64,000 bases of DNA from CF-162 sp040882565 (GTDB lineage: Bacteria > Chloroflexota > Dehalococcoidia > SM23-28-2 > RBG-16-64-32): positions 1-64,000 of the forward strand of contig JBBEAZ010000014.1 in assembly GCA_040882565.1 (NCBI GenBank). Reading direction: 5' to 3'. A program made the translations under genes and the position numbers. Of the stretch, positions 43,646 to 51,223 are shown piece after piece. Each line of letters opens with the position of its first letter. The stretch's first letter is position 1. Under the pieces are notes generated by a model. That model ran no database searches and was not told the DNA's origin. It was given only the letters and a program-made list of their open reading frames with translations.

Positions 43646-44059
43646 CTATTCCAGGCCGAAGCCTTCTGTGTGCCATTTTAGCGGGCGTACGTGGATCGCC
43701 ACGTGGTCCATGTCTGACGTTTCGCTGACGTAGGCGCGCCCGGCCGTGGGGCCGAGGTAGCGGGCGGCGACGCGCTCGCGCCAGACGTTGTCGATGAGGC
43801 TGCCGGCACGGACCGTGCCCTCGACTGTGACCTGTTTGTATGGGAGTGCCTGTGAGTAGATGGAGATCGCGGCGAGCGCCTTGGTGTGCAAATTGCGCAG
43901 CTTCTGGGTGTCGCGGAAGGTGCTGATCGTGAACTCGCGTCCGTCGTACTCGTACCAGACGGGGACGACGTGAGGGCGCCCGTTGGGCCTGACGGTAGCG
44001 AGCGAGGCGAGGTGCGGACCTTTGAGGAATTCCGCCACGTCGGCGGCGAGGACGCTCAA
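43646..44059 (-). CDS. PPOX/split-barrel flavin or F420-binding protein
   Basis: A 137-residue protein: FLKGPHLASLATVRPNGRPHVVPVWYEYDGREFTISTFRDTQKLRNL is a typical pyridoxamine-phosphate-oxidase-like barrel start with the phosphate-binding Arg/Lys. It probably binds FMN or F420 and reduces small molecules; the cofactor is undetermined. It starts at TTG 44059 with a TTGA overlap on the purC stop. Part of the purine cluster by position only. Confidence 0.7.
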   Translation of the reverse strand: MSVLAADVAEFLKGPHLASLATVRPNGRPHVVPVWYEYDGREFTISTFRDTQKLRNLHTKALAAISIYSQALPYKQVTVEGTVRAGSLIDNVWRERVAARYLGPTAGRAYVSETSDMDHVAIHVRPLKWHTEGFGLE

Positions 44060-44952
44060 GGGCGCACCAACGTGCGGCCGGTGATGCGTTCGAAGGCCTC
44101 GACGTACTTCTCGGCGGTCCTGGTCACGATGTCGTCGGGCAGGTCCGGGCCGGGCGGGTTCTTGTCCCAGCCGATCTCGTTCAGGTAGTCGCGCACGAAC
44201 TGCTTGTCGAAGCTGCGCTGGCCGCGGCCGGGCTCATACTCGTCTGCGGGCCAGAAACGGCTTGAGTCCGGCGTGAGCGCTTCGTCGATGAGGATGATTT
44301 CGTCATCCAGCCAGCCGAACTCGAACTTGGTGTCGGCGATGATGATCCCGCGCTCGGCGGCGTAGTCGCGCCCGTAGCGGTAGACGGCGAGGGAGCGCAC
44401 CTTCATCGCGTTTGCGGCGCGCGCGCCCGCGAGTTCGACGACTTCCTTGTAGGAGACGGGTGGGTCGTGGCCTTCTTCGGCCTTGGTGGAGGGCGTGAAG
44501 ATGGGCTCGGCGAGCTCCTGGCTCTCGAGGAGTTCAGGCGGCAGCTTGATGCCGGACACTGTGCCACTCTTCTGGTAGTCGGACCAACCTGAGCCGGTGA
44601 TGTAGCCGCGCACCACGCACTCGACGTCAAGGCGCCGGGCTTTGCGGACGACCATGGCGCGGCCGATCATGTCACGCGGCAGTTCGATTGGTACGCCTTC
44701 GACGTGGGTGTCATCGACGACGGCGATGAAGTGGTTGGGGACGATGTCGCCAGTCCGCTCAAACCAGAAGGCTGACATCTGGGTGAGGACGCGGCCCTTG
44801 TCTGGAAGGCCGGTCGGGAGCACGACGTCGAACGCCGAGATGCGGTCGGTGGCGACGAGGAGGAGTTTGTCGCCGAGGTCGTAGATGTCGCGTACCTTGC
44901 CGCGGGCGAGGAGGGGCAGGTCGAGGGTGGTTTCGGTGATGATCGAGGTCAT
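44056..44952 (-). CDS. purC: SAICAR synthetase
   Basis: A 298-residue enzyme. LLARGKVRDIYDLGDKLLLVATDRISAFDVVLPTGLPDKG is the PurC start signature. VVRKARRLDVECVVRGYITGSGW and IIADTKFEFGWLDDEIILIDEALTPDSSRFW follow. It ligates aspartate to CAIR with ATP. The ATG overlaps purB by four bases. Confidence 0.96.
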   Translation of the reverse strand: MTSIITETTLDLPLLARGKVRDIYDLGDKLLLVATDRISAFDVVLPTGLPDKGRVLTQMSAFWFERTGDIVPNHFIAVVDDTHVEGVPIELPRDMIGRAMVVRKARRLDVECVVRGYITGSGWSDYQKSGTVSGIKLPPELLESQELAEPIFTPSTKAEEGHDPPVSYKEVVELAGARAANAMKVRSLAVYRYGRDYAAERGIIIADTKFEFGWLDDEIILIDEALTPDSSRFWPADEYEPGRGQRSFDKQFVRDYLNEIGWDKNPPGPDLPDDIVTRTAEKYVEAFERITGRTLVRP

Positions 44953-46238
44953 AGTCCCAGCCTTTGGAAGCTGGCATCGACGTGACGCAGATACCAGCCG
45001 TAGTCGAAGAGAGAGGCGAGTTCGTCGCGCGAGAGGCGGGAGGTGACGCGCTCGTCGTCGAGGAGGAAGTCGAGGTAGGGCTGCCTGGCTTCCCAGGCCT
45101 TCATGGCGTTGCTTTGCACGACCTTGTATGCCTCCTGGCGCATCAGGCCCTTATCGATGAGGGCGAGGAGCACGCGCTGGCTGAACGGGAGGCCGTAGCT
45201 GGCTTCCATGTTCTCTTTCATCCGCTCCGGGTAGACGTTCATGCCGCGGATGATGAATGCCATCAAGTCCAGCATGTAGTCGAGGGCGATGCAGGCGTCG
45301 GGGAGGATGACGCGTTCGGCTGAGGAGTGCGAAATGTCCCGCTCGTGCCAGAGGGCTACATTATCCAGGGCGGAGACTGTGTAGCCGCGGAAGAGACGGG
45401 CGAGACCACAGATGCGCTCGCATTTCTCGGGGTTGCGCTTATGGGGCATCGACGAGGAGCCGGTCTGGCCTTCGGAGAACGGCTCCTCGACTTCGAGGAC
45501 CTCGGTGCGCTGGAGGTGACGGATCTCGGTGGCGAAGCGTTCGAGCGAGGCGGCGATGACCGCGAGGGTGCCGATGAAGTACGCGTGTCGGTCGCGGTGC
45601 ACGACCTGGGTGGAGATTGGCTCCACGAGGAGGCCGAGCCGGCCGCAGACGGCGTCTTCGAGGTCGGGTGGGACAGTGGCGTGGGAGCCGACGGGGCCCG
45701 AGATCTTGCCGACGGCGACCTGCTCTTTTGCGTTGACGAGGCGATGCGAGTTGCGCCGCATCTCGTCGTACCAACCGGCGAGCTTCAAGCCGAACGAGAT
45801 GGGCTCGGCGTGGACGCCGTGGCTGCGCCCCATGACGGGCGTCATCTTGTGTTCGCGGGCACGTACGGCGATCGCATCCATCAGTTCGCGGACACCGTTC
45901 TCGAGTTGTTCGGTGGCTTCGATGAGACGCAGGGCCAGCGCGGTGTCTTCGACGTCGTGCGAGGTGAGGCCGAAGTGGACGAAGCGGGACTCTTCGCCAA
46001 GCGAGTCGGCGATGGAGCGGAGCCACGAGTTGAAGTCGTGGTGCATCTCGCGCTCGTAGTCGGCCCATTTGGCGAGGTCGAACCTCGCACCGCGAATCCT
46101 GGCCATGTCGTCGGCGGGTATGACGCCGCGCTCGGCCCAAGCCTCGCAGACGGCGATCTCCACCTGGAGCCATTTATCAGCCTTGTTTTGCTCCGACCAG
46201 ATGCGGGCCATCTCCGGTCGCGTGTAGCGTTCGATCAC
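44949..46238 (-). CDS. purB: Adenylosuccinate lyase
   Basis: A 429-residue lyase from GTG 46238. VHFGLTSHDVEDTALALRL, MTPVMGRSHGVHAEPISFG and the superfamily signature GSSSMPHKRNPEKCE are present. It acts twice in purine synthesis (SAICAR to AICAR, adenylosuccinate to AMP). purC follows with a four-base overlap; the 95-base gap upstream probably holds its promoter. Confidence 0.96.
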   Translation of the reverse strand: MIERYTRPEMARIWSEQNKADKWLQVEIAVCEAWAERGVIPADDMARIRGARFDLAKWADYEREMHHDFNSWLRSIADSLGEESRFVHFGLTSHDVEDTALALRLIEATEQLENGVRELMDAIAVRAREHKMTPVMGRSHGVHAEPISFGLKLAGWYDEMRRNSHRLVNAKEQVAVGKISGPVGSHATVPPDLEDAVCGRLGLLVEPISTQVVHRDRHAYFIGTLAVIAASLERFATEIRHLQRTEVLEVEEPFSEGQTGSSSMPHKRNPEKCERICGLARLFRGYTVSALDNVALWHERDISHSSAERVILPDACIALDYMLDLMAFIIRGMNVYPERMKENMEASYGLPFSQRVLLALIDKGLMRQEAYKVVQSNAMKAWEARQPYLDFLLDDERVTSRLSRDELASLFDYGWYLRHVDASFQRLGL

Positions 46239-46333
46239 CGGTTGGCCGCCGACGCTTGGACGGCGCGGATCGAGAGGGGCGGTCTCACGATACTATCTTA
46301 GGCGAACCGCGTGGCACAGGGTAGAGCGGCAGG

Positions 46334-46657
46334 CTAGCGGTATTCTTCGCGGGGTGGGGAGAAGACGTCGATGACCAGGGAGCGTTCGAGCGCTGTGACT
46401 TCGTGAGGGAGGTCGCCGGGGATCATCCAGGTGTCGCCGGGGGCGAGATCATGCGTGTCGTCGCCAAGCTGGAAGCGCAGGCGACCGCTGACGAGGTAGC
46501 CGGTCTGCTCGTGCGGGTGTGTGTGCATTGGCACCACCGCGCCGACCGCGAGTGTGACTTCGATGAGCATCATGCGGTCGCCGGCGGTCATCGTCTTGCG
46601 GGAGACGCCGGGCATCATATCGATCGACTGGACTTCGCGATTTTGGGTGAGCGGCAT
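46334..46657 (-). CDS. Cupin-domain protein
   Basis: A 107-residue single cupin barrel. Motif 1 VVPMHTHPHEQTGYLVSGRLRF and motif 2 APGDTWMIPGDLPHEV give the metal-binding His/His/Glu/His set. Function can be enzymatic or ligand-binding; no substrate is predictable. It lies among purine genes, 11 bases downstream of the next hypothetical gene, so it may share the transcript. Confidence 0.8.
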   Translation of the reverse strand: MPLTQNREVQSIDMMPGVSRKTMTAGDRMMLIEVTLAVGAVVPMHTHPHEQTGYLVSGRLRFQLGDDTHDLAPGDTWMIPGDLPHEVTALERSLVIDVFSPPREEYR

Positions 46658-46668
46658 TTGGAGTCCTC

Positions 46669-47001
46669 TCAGGCTAGGTCGATGTCTACGAAGGGAGTGT
46701 TGTGCGGCACGTGGTCGTGGTCGTGGGGTGTGACGAGGGTGCCGTGGTTGCGGCGTTCGCCTTCGATCACTGCCGGGTTCTTGTAAAAGTTCTCGACGAC
46801 TGAGGCGTCAGTAGCCTCGTAGATGGTGACGAGGAAGCCGCCATCGTCCGGGGATGCTTCGGGTGTGTGAAAGGAGGTGATGCGCGTGAAGCCGACGGCT
46901 TTCAGGGCGGGAGCGGCAGTCTCGAAGCCATCCTTGACGTTCTTGAGGAAGGCATCTTTCTGACCGGGGAGGATTTTGGCGACGTGGACGAACTGAGGCA
47001 T
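46669..47001 (-). CDS. Hypothetical protein, dimeric alpha/beta-barrel-like
   Basis: A 110-residue protein: FVHVAKILPGQKDAFLKNVKDGFETAAPALKAVGFTRITSFHTPE, then GFLVTIYEATDASVVENFYKNP and a His-rich end LVTPHDHDHVPHNTPFVDIDLA. The alternation resembles the ABM/dimeric alpha-beta barrel fold, but I do not recognise a named family. The HDHDHVPH cluster could bind metal. It lies ten bases after purE in the purine cluster. Confidence 0.6.
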   Translation of the reverse strand: MPQFVHVAKILPGQKDAFLKNVKDGFETAAPALKAVGFTRITSFHTPEASPDDGGFLVTIYEATDASVVENFYKNPAVIEGERRNHGTLVTPHDHDHVPHNTPFVDIDLA

Positions 47002-47011
47002 GACGCGCTCC

Positions 47012-47473
47012 TTATGCTTGCGATTGTTCGAGCCGAAACGCGGCGAGCTTGTCGCGGACGGAGTCGTGCTTAAGGGCGAGGATGGCGGCGGCGAAGAGAG
47101 CTGCGTTCTTGGCGCCGTTGACGGCCATGCAGGCGACGGGAACGCCGGGAGGCATTTGCGCCATCGAGAGCAGCGCGTCGAGGCCAGACACGGAGGTACC
47201 GCCGGGCTGGGCGACCGGGACGCCGATGACGGGGAGGGTGGTCCAGGCGGCGACGACCCCGGGCAGATGCGCCGCCATCCCAGCGGCGGCGATGATTACT
47301 TCGAAGCCCTGGTCGGCGGCGGTGGCTGCGAACTGCTGAACCTTTGCCGGCGCGCGGTGCGCGGACATGACGTGGAGCTCATACTCGATGCCGAGCGAGG
47401 CCAGCGTCTCGACGCAAGGGTCGAGGGTTGGGACGTCTGATTTGGAGCCGGTGAGGATCGCTACTTTCGGCAT
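47012..47473 (-). CDS. purE: N5-CAIR mutase
   Basis: A 153-residue PurE class I. TGSKSDVPTLDPCVETLASLGIEYELHVMSAHRAP is the CAIR-binding start, and AAAGMAAHLPGVVAAWTTLPVIGVPV the next block. It converts N5-CAIR to CAIR with purK, which is not in the window. The start at 47473 is 50 bases after the purD stop. Confidence 0.95.
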   Translation of the reverse strand: MPKVAILTGSKSDVPTLDPCVETLASLGIEYELHVMSAHRAPAKVQQFAATAADQGFEVIIAAAGMAAHLPGVVAAWTTLPVIGVPVAQPGGTSVSGLDALLSMAQMPPGVPVACMAVNGAKNAALFAAAILALKHDSVRDKLAAFRLEQSQA

Positions 47474-47524
47474 GTGGTATCTCGCATGGGGTTTGGATAC
47501 GTCATGGGGCGTCGCGGCGTCAAG

Positions 47525-48805
47525 TCAGTCGACTCGCGCGTTTTGTGATGGGGCGGCGACATCGGTGCGGTAGTGGGCCTTTGTGAAGTGGATGCGCTGC
47601 ACGTTGCGATAGACCTTCGCACGGGCTTCGGTGAGGGTCGGGGCGGTAGCGACAACGGTAAGGACGCGGCCGCCGGCTGTGACCACGGCGCCATCGTCGC
47701 CGTGGGTGGTGCCGGCGTGGAAGACGAGGGCGTCCGGTTCGAGGGAACCGAGGCCGGCGATCTCGTAGCCGGTCTGGTAGTCGTCGGGGTAGCCGCCGGA
47801 GGCCATGACTACGCCGACGGCGGCGTCGGTTGACCAATCGATCTCGCACTCGTCGAGCCTGCCATTGGCGACGGCCCAGAAGATGGCGAGGAGATCGGAC
47901 TTGAGGCGCGGCAGTAGGACCTGCGTCTCGGGGTCGCCGAAGCGGCAGTTGAACTCGATCATGCGCGGACCGTCGGCTGTGATGAACAGGCCGGGGTAGA
48001 GCACGCCCGCGTAGGGCGTGCCTTCGGCCCGCATCGCGGCCACGGCGGCCTCGGTGATGTGTTCGTGGATGTAGGGCTCCATTGCTTCGTCGAGCCACAG
48101 GGGCGGGCTGTAGGCGCCCATGCCGCCCGTGTTCGGCCCCTCGTCGCCGTTAAAGATGCGCTTGTAGTCGCAGGAGAAAGGCATCGGTGAGACAGTCGTG
48201 CCGTCGGTGAAGGCCATGGCGGAGGTCTCGCGGCCGATAAGGCGCTCCTGGATGACGACTGTAGATCCGGCTGAACCGAACGCGGCCTCCTCGCCCATCA
48301 TCGAATCGATCGCCGCCAGGGCCTCCTCGGTTGTTTCGCAGACGACGGCGCCCTTGCCAGCGGTGAGTCCCGACGCCTTGATGACGATGGGCCCGGGGTG
48401 CGCTTCGACATAGTTGGAGGCGTCGATGCGCCTCTCGAAGGTGGCGGATGCCGGCATCGGTATGCCGTATCGCTCCGCAAGGTCCTTTGAGAAAGCCTTG
48501 GACGATTCGATGCGTGAGGCGGCCTGTGTCGGACCGAACGCGGCGATACCGGCGTCTGTCAGACGGTCCACGAGCCCGTGCGAGAGCGGATCTTCTGGGC
48601 CGACGACGACGAGGTCGAGCCGGTTTTCCTGCGCGGCGGAGACGATGCCTTCGACGTCCGAAGCCGGGACTTCGAGGTTAGTCGCTAGGGCTGCGGTGCC
48701 GGCGTTGCCGGGCGCGACGAAAAGATCGGTAAGGCGGGGTGATTGACGGAGCTTCCAGGCGATGGCGTGCTCGCGGGCGCCCGATCCGACGACTAGAACT
48801 CTCAT
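47525..48805 (-). CDS. purD: Phosphoribosylamine--glycine ligase
   Basis: A 426-residue ATP-grasp ligase. VLVVGSGAREHAIAWKL opens the protein, with the GPE/DP motif VVVGPEDPLSHGLVD, VIKASGLTAGKGAVVC and the metal region GPRMIEFNCRFGDPETQ. It makes glycinamide ribonucleotide. A good promoter lies immediately upstream (48817-48845), giving a leader of only about five bases, and a perfect palindrome lies farther upstream. First gene of the minus-strand purine run. Confidence 0.96.
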   Translation of the reverse strand: MRVLVVGSGAREHAIAWKLRQSPRLTDLFVAPGNAGTAALATNLEVPASDVEGIVSAAQENRLDLVVVGPEDPLSHGLVDRLTDAGIAAFGPTQAASRIESSKAFSKDLAERYGIPMPASATFERRIDASNYVEAHPGPIVIKASGLTAGKGAVVCETTEEALAAIDSMMGEEAAFGSAGSTVVIQERLIGRETSAMAFTDGTTVSPMPFSCDYKRIFNGDEGPNTGGMGAYSPPLWLDEAMEPYIHEHITEAAVAAMRAEGTPYAGVLYPGLFITADGPRMIEFNCRFGDPETQVLLPRLKSDLLAIFWAVANGRLDECEIDWSTDAAVGVVMASGGYPDDYQTGYEIAGLGSLEPDALVFHAGTTHGDDGAVVTAGGRVLTVVATAPTLTEARAKVYRNVQRIHFTKAHYRTDVAAPSQNARVD

Positions 48806-48816
48806 GGGACACCCCG

Positions 48817-48845
48817 AATATAAGGGACGAGTGCGGACAAGTCAG
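48817..48845 (-). promoter_or_regulatory. purD promoter
   Basis: On the minus strand, CTGACT (48845-48840), a 17-base spacer and TATATT (48822-48817). The ATG at 48805 is 11 bases beyond the -10, so the leader is very short and lacks a ribosome site. Confidence 0.6.
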
Positions 48846-48863
48846 GCGGGAACACTGAAGAGG

Positions 48864-48877
48864 TTATTCCGGAATAA
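48864..48877. promoter_or_regulatory. Perfect 14-bp palindrome upstream of purD
   Basis: TTATTCCGGAATAA reads the same on both strands and begins 19 bases upstream of the purD -35. It could be the operator of a dimeric regulator acting on the purine operon. No PurR consensus is recognisable. Confidence 0.4.
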
Positions 48878-48979
48878 ACTAAAGGCATACAGGATTCGGA
48901 ACGAATGGGCCGAAAGACTGATGGATTGCGTGGGCGATGCGGCTTGAATGGACTCTGAGCCTGCACCCTCCCTGCGTTG

Positions 48980-49018
48980 AGTTCGGCGGATTTCTCCAGT
49001 CCGCCGAACTTTCTTTTT
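48980..49018 (+). terminator. Terminator-like hairpin with plus-strand T-tract
   Basis: AGTTCGGCGGA / TCCGCCGAACT, 11-bp perfect stem, then TTTCTTTTT on the plus strand. No plus-strand gene that I can support lies upstream (48806-48979), so it either ends an unrecognised small RNA or stops antisense transcription. Confidence 0.65.
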
Positions 49019-49304
49019 AGCGACGGACGATCACGCGCCGCACGATCAGCGTTTCACTGACCGCGATCACATCTGGTGCGGCATTGTCGCGCTTTGCGAG
49101 GGATTTGGTGTTCCGGCCGCCCTTGCTCTTGAATGGTGTGGCGATGGCCCTCCTGGCGGCGTTCCGAAGCGCCCACTGGCCGACAACTCCGGCTGCAACA
49201 AGGGCGGCGCCGCGGATGACCACTGGTGCGGCCTGCTGCCAGAGCGGCGCGGGTGGCAGGGAGGGCTCGTGCTTGACGGGAAGGCGGTAATTGGGTTCGG
49301 TCAT
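49017..49304 (-). CDS. Hypothetical small membrane-associated protein
   Basis: A 95-residue protein starting MTEPNYRLPVKHEPSLPP; GGAGG six bases upstream fixes ATG 49304. A moderately hydrophobic helix (APVVIRGAALVAAGVVGQWAL, about residues 26-46) is followed by a strongly basic stretch (RNAARRAIATPFKSKGGRNTKSLAKR) and the C-terminal ETLIVRRVIVRR. It resembles a single-span membrane anchor with a basic cytoplasmic tail. No family recognised. Confidence 0.6.
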   Translation of the reverse strand: MTEPNYRLPVKHEPSLPPAPLWQQAAPVVIRGAALVAAGVVGQWALRNAARRAIATPFKSKGGRNTKSLAKRDNAAPDVIAVSETLIVRRVIVRR

Positions 49305-49361
49305 GCTTCCTCCGATGTGCGTTCGGGGCGACATTGCGATTATAACGCAGAGGTTGGGTTC

Positions 49362-50174
49362 TCAGGTTTGCATGAGGGTCGCCTCGATGTCGTCCGTAAG
49401 GTCGTAGCCCTCGATTGGCTCACCGCCAGGATCGACCCCTTGCTTGTTCTTGACGCGAATGCGGCCATCGACGAAGGCGCGTAGGGTCTCGATGACGAGG
49501 GGGACCTCCCGGAGGACGCCCCTGCGGCGGATCTCTTTGAAGAGCGGCCGGTCCTCGTCTTTGGCGGCGGCGGCCGGGAGGCGCTCGGCTTCGCGCCAGA
49601 GTTCGTCGATGTCCGCCCCACGGATCGGGTAAGTGCAGTAGGTGACGACGGGGCCCTGGTCGAGTTCGGGGGTCGCGAGGTGCATCATGACGCCGGCGCG
49701 CTCTGCGCGTGCCTCAATCAGCTGCCAGATCACGTCCTGCCAGACGCCAGCAGGGCCCCCGGGCGCGGCAGGGTGCAGGTTCAGTAGATCCCATTTCGCG
49801 GCGGCCTCATCGCAGAAAATGAGCATGAAGCCGGCCAGGACGCCGATGTCGAACTGATACGGCTGGAGGAGACGGATGACTTCGCGGTCGTAGTCGTGGC
49901 GCCAGTCGGGGAGGGCTGCGCCTTTGCGGGCGACTTCGCCGCCGATCTGGCGACGGAAGTCGCGAGAGCTGAGGGTGACGAGCGGCAGGCCGGCGGCTCG
50001 GACCTGAGCCAGGAAGGCGTCGGTGTTAGTGTCCTCGCCCTGAGCGCGGTTGCAGAAGACGACTACGATTTCAGCGCCGAGGCGGCCGGACTCGATTGCT
50101 TCGAGGGCGGCGCCCAGGAGCTTGCTGGACGTTTGGCCGCGGGCGGTCGCGAACCAGGCGATGCGCAGTGTCAC
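49362..50174 (-). CDS. purN: Phosphoribosylglycinamide formyltransferase-like
   Basis: A 270-residue formyltransferase-fold protein. It has the N-terminal RIAWFATARGQTSSKLLGAAL, the folate-site LLNLHPAAPGGPAGVWQDVI (Asn and His of the N-x-H motif) and LATPELDQGPVVTY with the catalytic Asp. It is longer than PurN (about 190-210) by a C-terminal segment of about 70 residues (PLFKEIRRRG to DDIEATLMQT). The first glycine loop differs from the usual SGxGSN. The purine neighbourhood supports GAR transformylase; another formyltransferase is possible. The start overlaps the PHP gene by four bases. Confidence 0.75.
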   Translation of the reverse strand: MTLRIAWFATARGQTSSKLLGAALEAIESGRLGAEIVVVFCNRAQGEDTNTDAFLAQVRAAGLPLVTLSSRDFRRQIGGEVARKGAALPDWRHDYDREVIRLLQPYQFDIGVLAGFMLIFCDEAAAKWDLLNLHPAAPGGPAGVWQDVIWQLIEARAERAGVMMHLATPELDQGPVVTYCTYPIRGADIDELWREAERLPAAAAKDEDRPLFKEIRRRGVLREVPLVIETLRAFVDGRIRVKNKQGVDPGGEPIEGYDLTDDIEATLMQT

Positions 50175-50881
50175 AGCCTCGGACCCAGGCCGAGCCTGCG
50201 GCGGATGGTGGAGTAGCGGCTGATGAGGTGAATGAGCGGAGACGAGAGTCTTCCGTGAAGGGTCCCGGACCGCAGCGACAACAGGAATTCTTGCGGCGTT
50301 GAGAAGTCGGGCATTTCGACATAACAGCGAGCGACTTCGCGGGGTGAGTGGGCGTCGCTGGCGGCGGACCTGGGGATGTCGTGAGACCTCGCGAATTCCC
50401 GGGCCTGGTCGTTGTGCTCCGAGCGGATCATGCGCGCGTTCAAGCCCTCGATGAAGTCGAGCTTGCCGACGAGCGCGGGCATCGCATCACGAAGAGCGGT
50501 GCGATATGGGTCGAAGGGGTGGGGCGCACCGGCGATGCCGCCCTGAGCGTGGATGCGATCAATGGTCTCGTCCGCGCTGAGGTCACGTGGGATGTCCTCC
50601 GTGAGGAAGAGGCCAAGGACCTCGCCGTCGCGGGTGCGCACTTCTTCGCCGACGATCACGCGCACCAGAGGGTAGCCCTGGGCTGCGACCTCACGAGCCT
50701 TCAATCCGCCGCGTACTGTGTTGTGGTCGGTCACGCAGATGACGTTGAGGCCGCGAGACTCGGCGCGGCGGACCATGGTGCGGGGCGAGAGGATGCTGTC
50801 GGGGGAGTAGTGGGTGTGGTTGTGGCAGTCGGCGCGGATGAGCGTGGAGTCGGGGCTCACAGGCGTGAGTTTGTTTGGCAA
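50171..50881 (-). CDS. PHP-domain metal-dependent phosphoesterase
   Basis: A 236-residue PHP domain. CHNHTHYSPDSILSP, VICVTDHNTVRGG, GGIAGAPHPFDPYR and SAASDAHSPREVA are the four metal-binding motifs. Stand-alone PHP proteins hydrolyse nucleoside 3',5'-bisphosphates, histidinol phosphate or other phosphoesters. Histidinol phosphatase, a step missing from the his operon here, is a tempting but unproven assignment. Overlaps purN. Confidence 0.8.
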   Translation of the reverse strand: MPNKLTPVSPDSTLIRADCHNHTHYSPDSILSPRTMVRRAESRGLNVICVTDHNTVRGGLKAREVAAQGYPLVRVIVGEEVRTRDGEVLGLFLTEDIPRDLSADETIDRIHAQGGIAGAPHPFDPYRTALRDAMPALVGKLDFIEGLNARMIRSEHNDQAREFARSHDIPRSAASDAHSPREVARCYVEMPDFSTPQEFLLSLRSGTLHGRLSSPLIHLISRYSTIRRRLGLGPRL

Positions 50882-50938
50882 AATCGCTGTTTGGTAACGA
50901 GGTGATGGAACAGGGATTCGCGAAATATCATGCGCCTA

Positions 50939-51223
50939 TCAGTCATCAGCGTGCTCATCGGACTCGTCGGAGACAGGGTCGTATTCGGCCTCTTCTTCGC
51001 GGATGGCGCCGAGGCCGTCGCTGAATTGCTCCTGGAGGCGGGTCACGCGTAGCTCAGCGTCACGGAGAAGCTCCTGGCAGCGTTTCGCGAGCTTCATCCC
51101 CTCCTCGTACAGGGCCAGCGATTCTTCGAGCGTGAGGTCGCCCTGCTCGAGCTTTGACACTGTCTCCTCGAGGGTCTTGTACTGGGCCTCGAAGCCGTCC
51201 TGCTTGCCGGTCTTAGAAGCCAT
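50939..51223 (-). CDS. xseB: Exodeoxyribonuclease VII small subunit
   Basis: A 94-residue helical protein: FEAQYKTLEETVSKLEQGDLTLEESLALYEEGMKLAKRCQELL is the XseB signature. An acidic tail follows. Start ATG 51223 lies 11 bases inside the end of xseA. With XseA it forms the single-strand exonuclease VII. Confidence 0.93.
   Translation of the reverse strand: MASKTGKQDGFEAQYKTLEETVSKLEQGDLTLEESLALYEEGMKLAKRCQELLRDAELRVTRLQEQFSDGLGAIREEEAEYDPVSDESDEHADD

Noticed and set aside
45327..46301. Long plus-strand open frame (about 324 codons) over purB
   Set aside because: Antisense shadow of adenylosuccinate lyase; product is Gly/Asp/Glu-rich with no domain pattern.
48804..48947. Plus-strand short open frame upstream of the hairpin at 48980
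   Set aside because: It starts on the reverse complement of the purD start codon, has no ribosome site, and runs through the purD promoter and palindrome.
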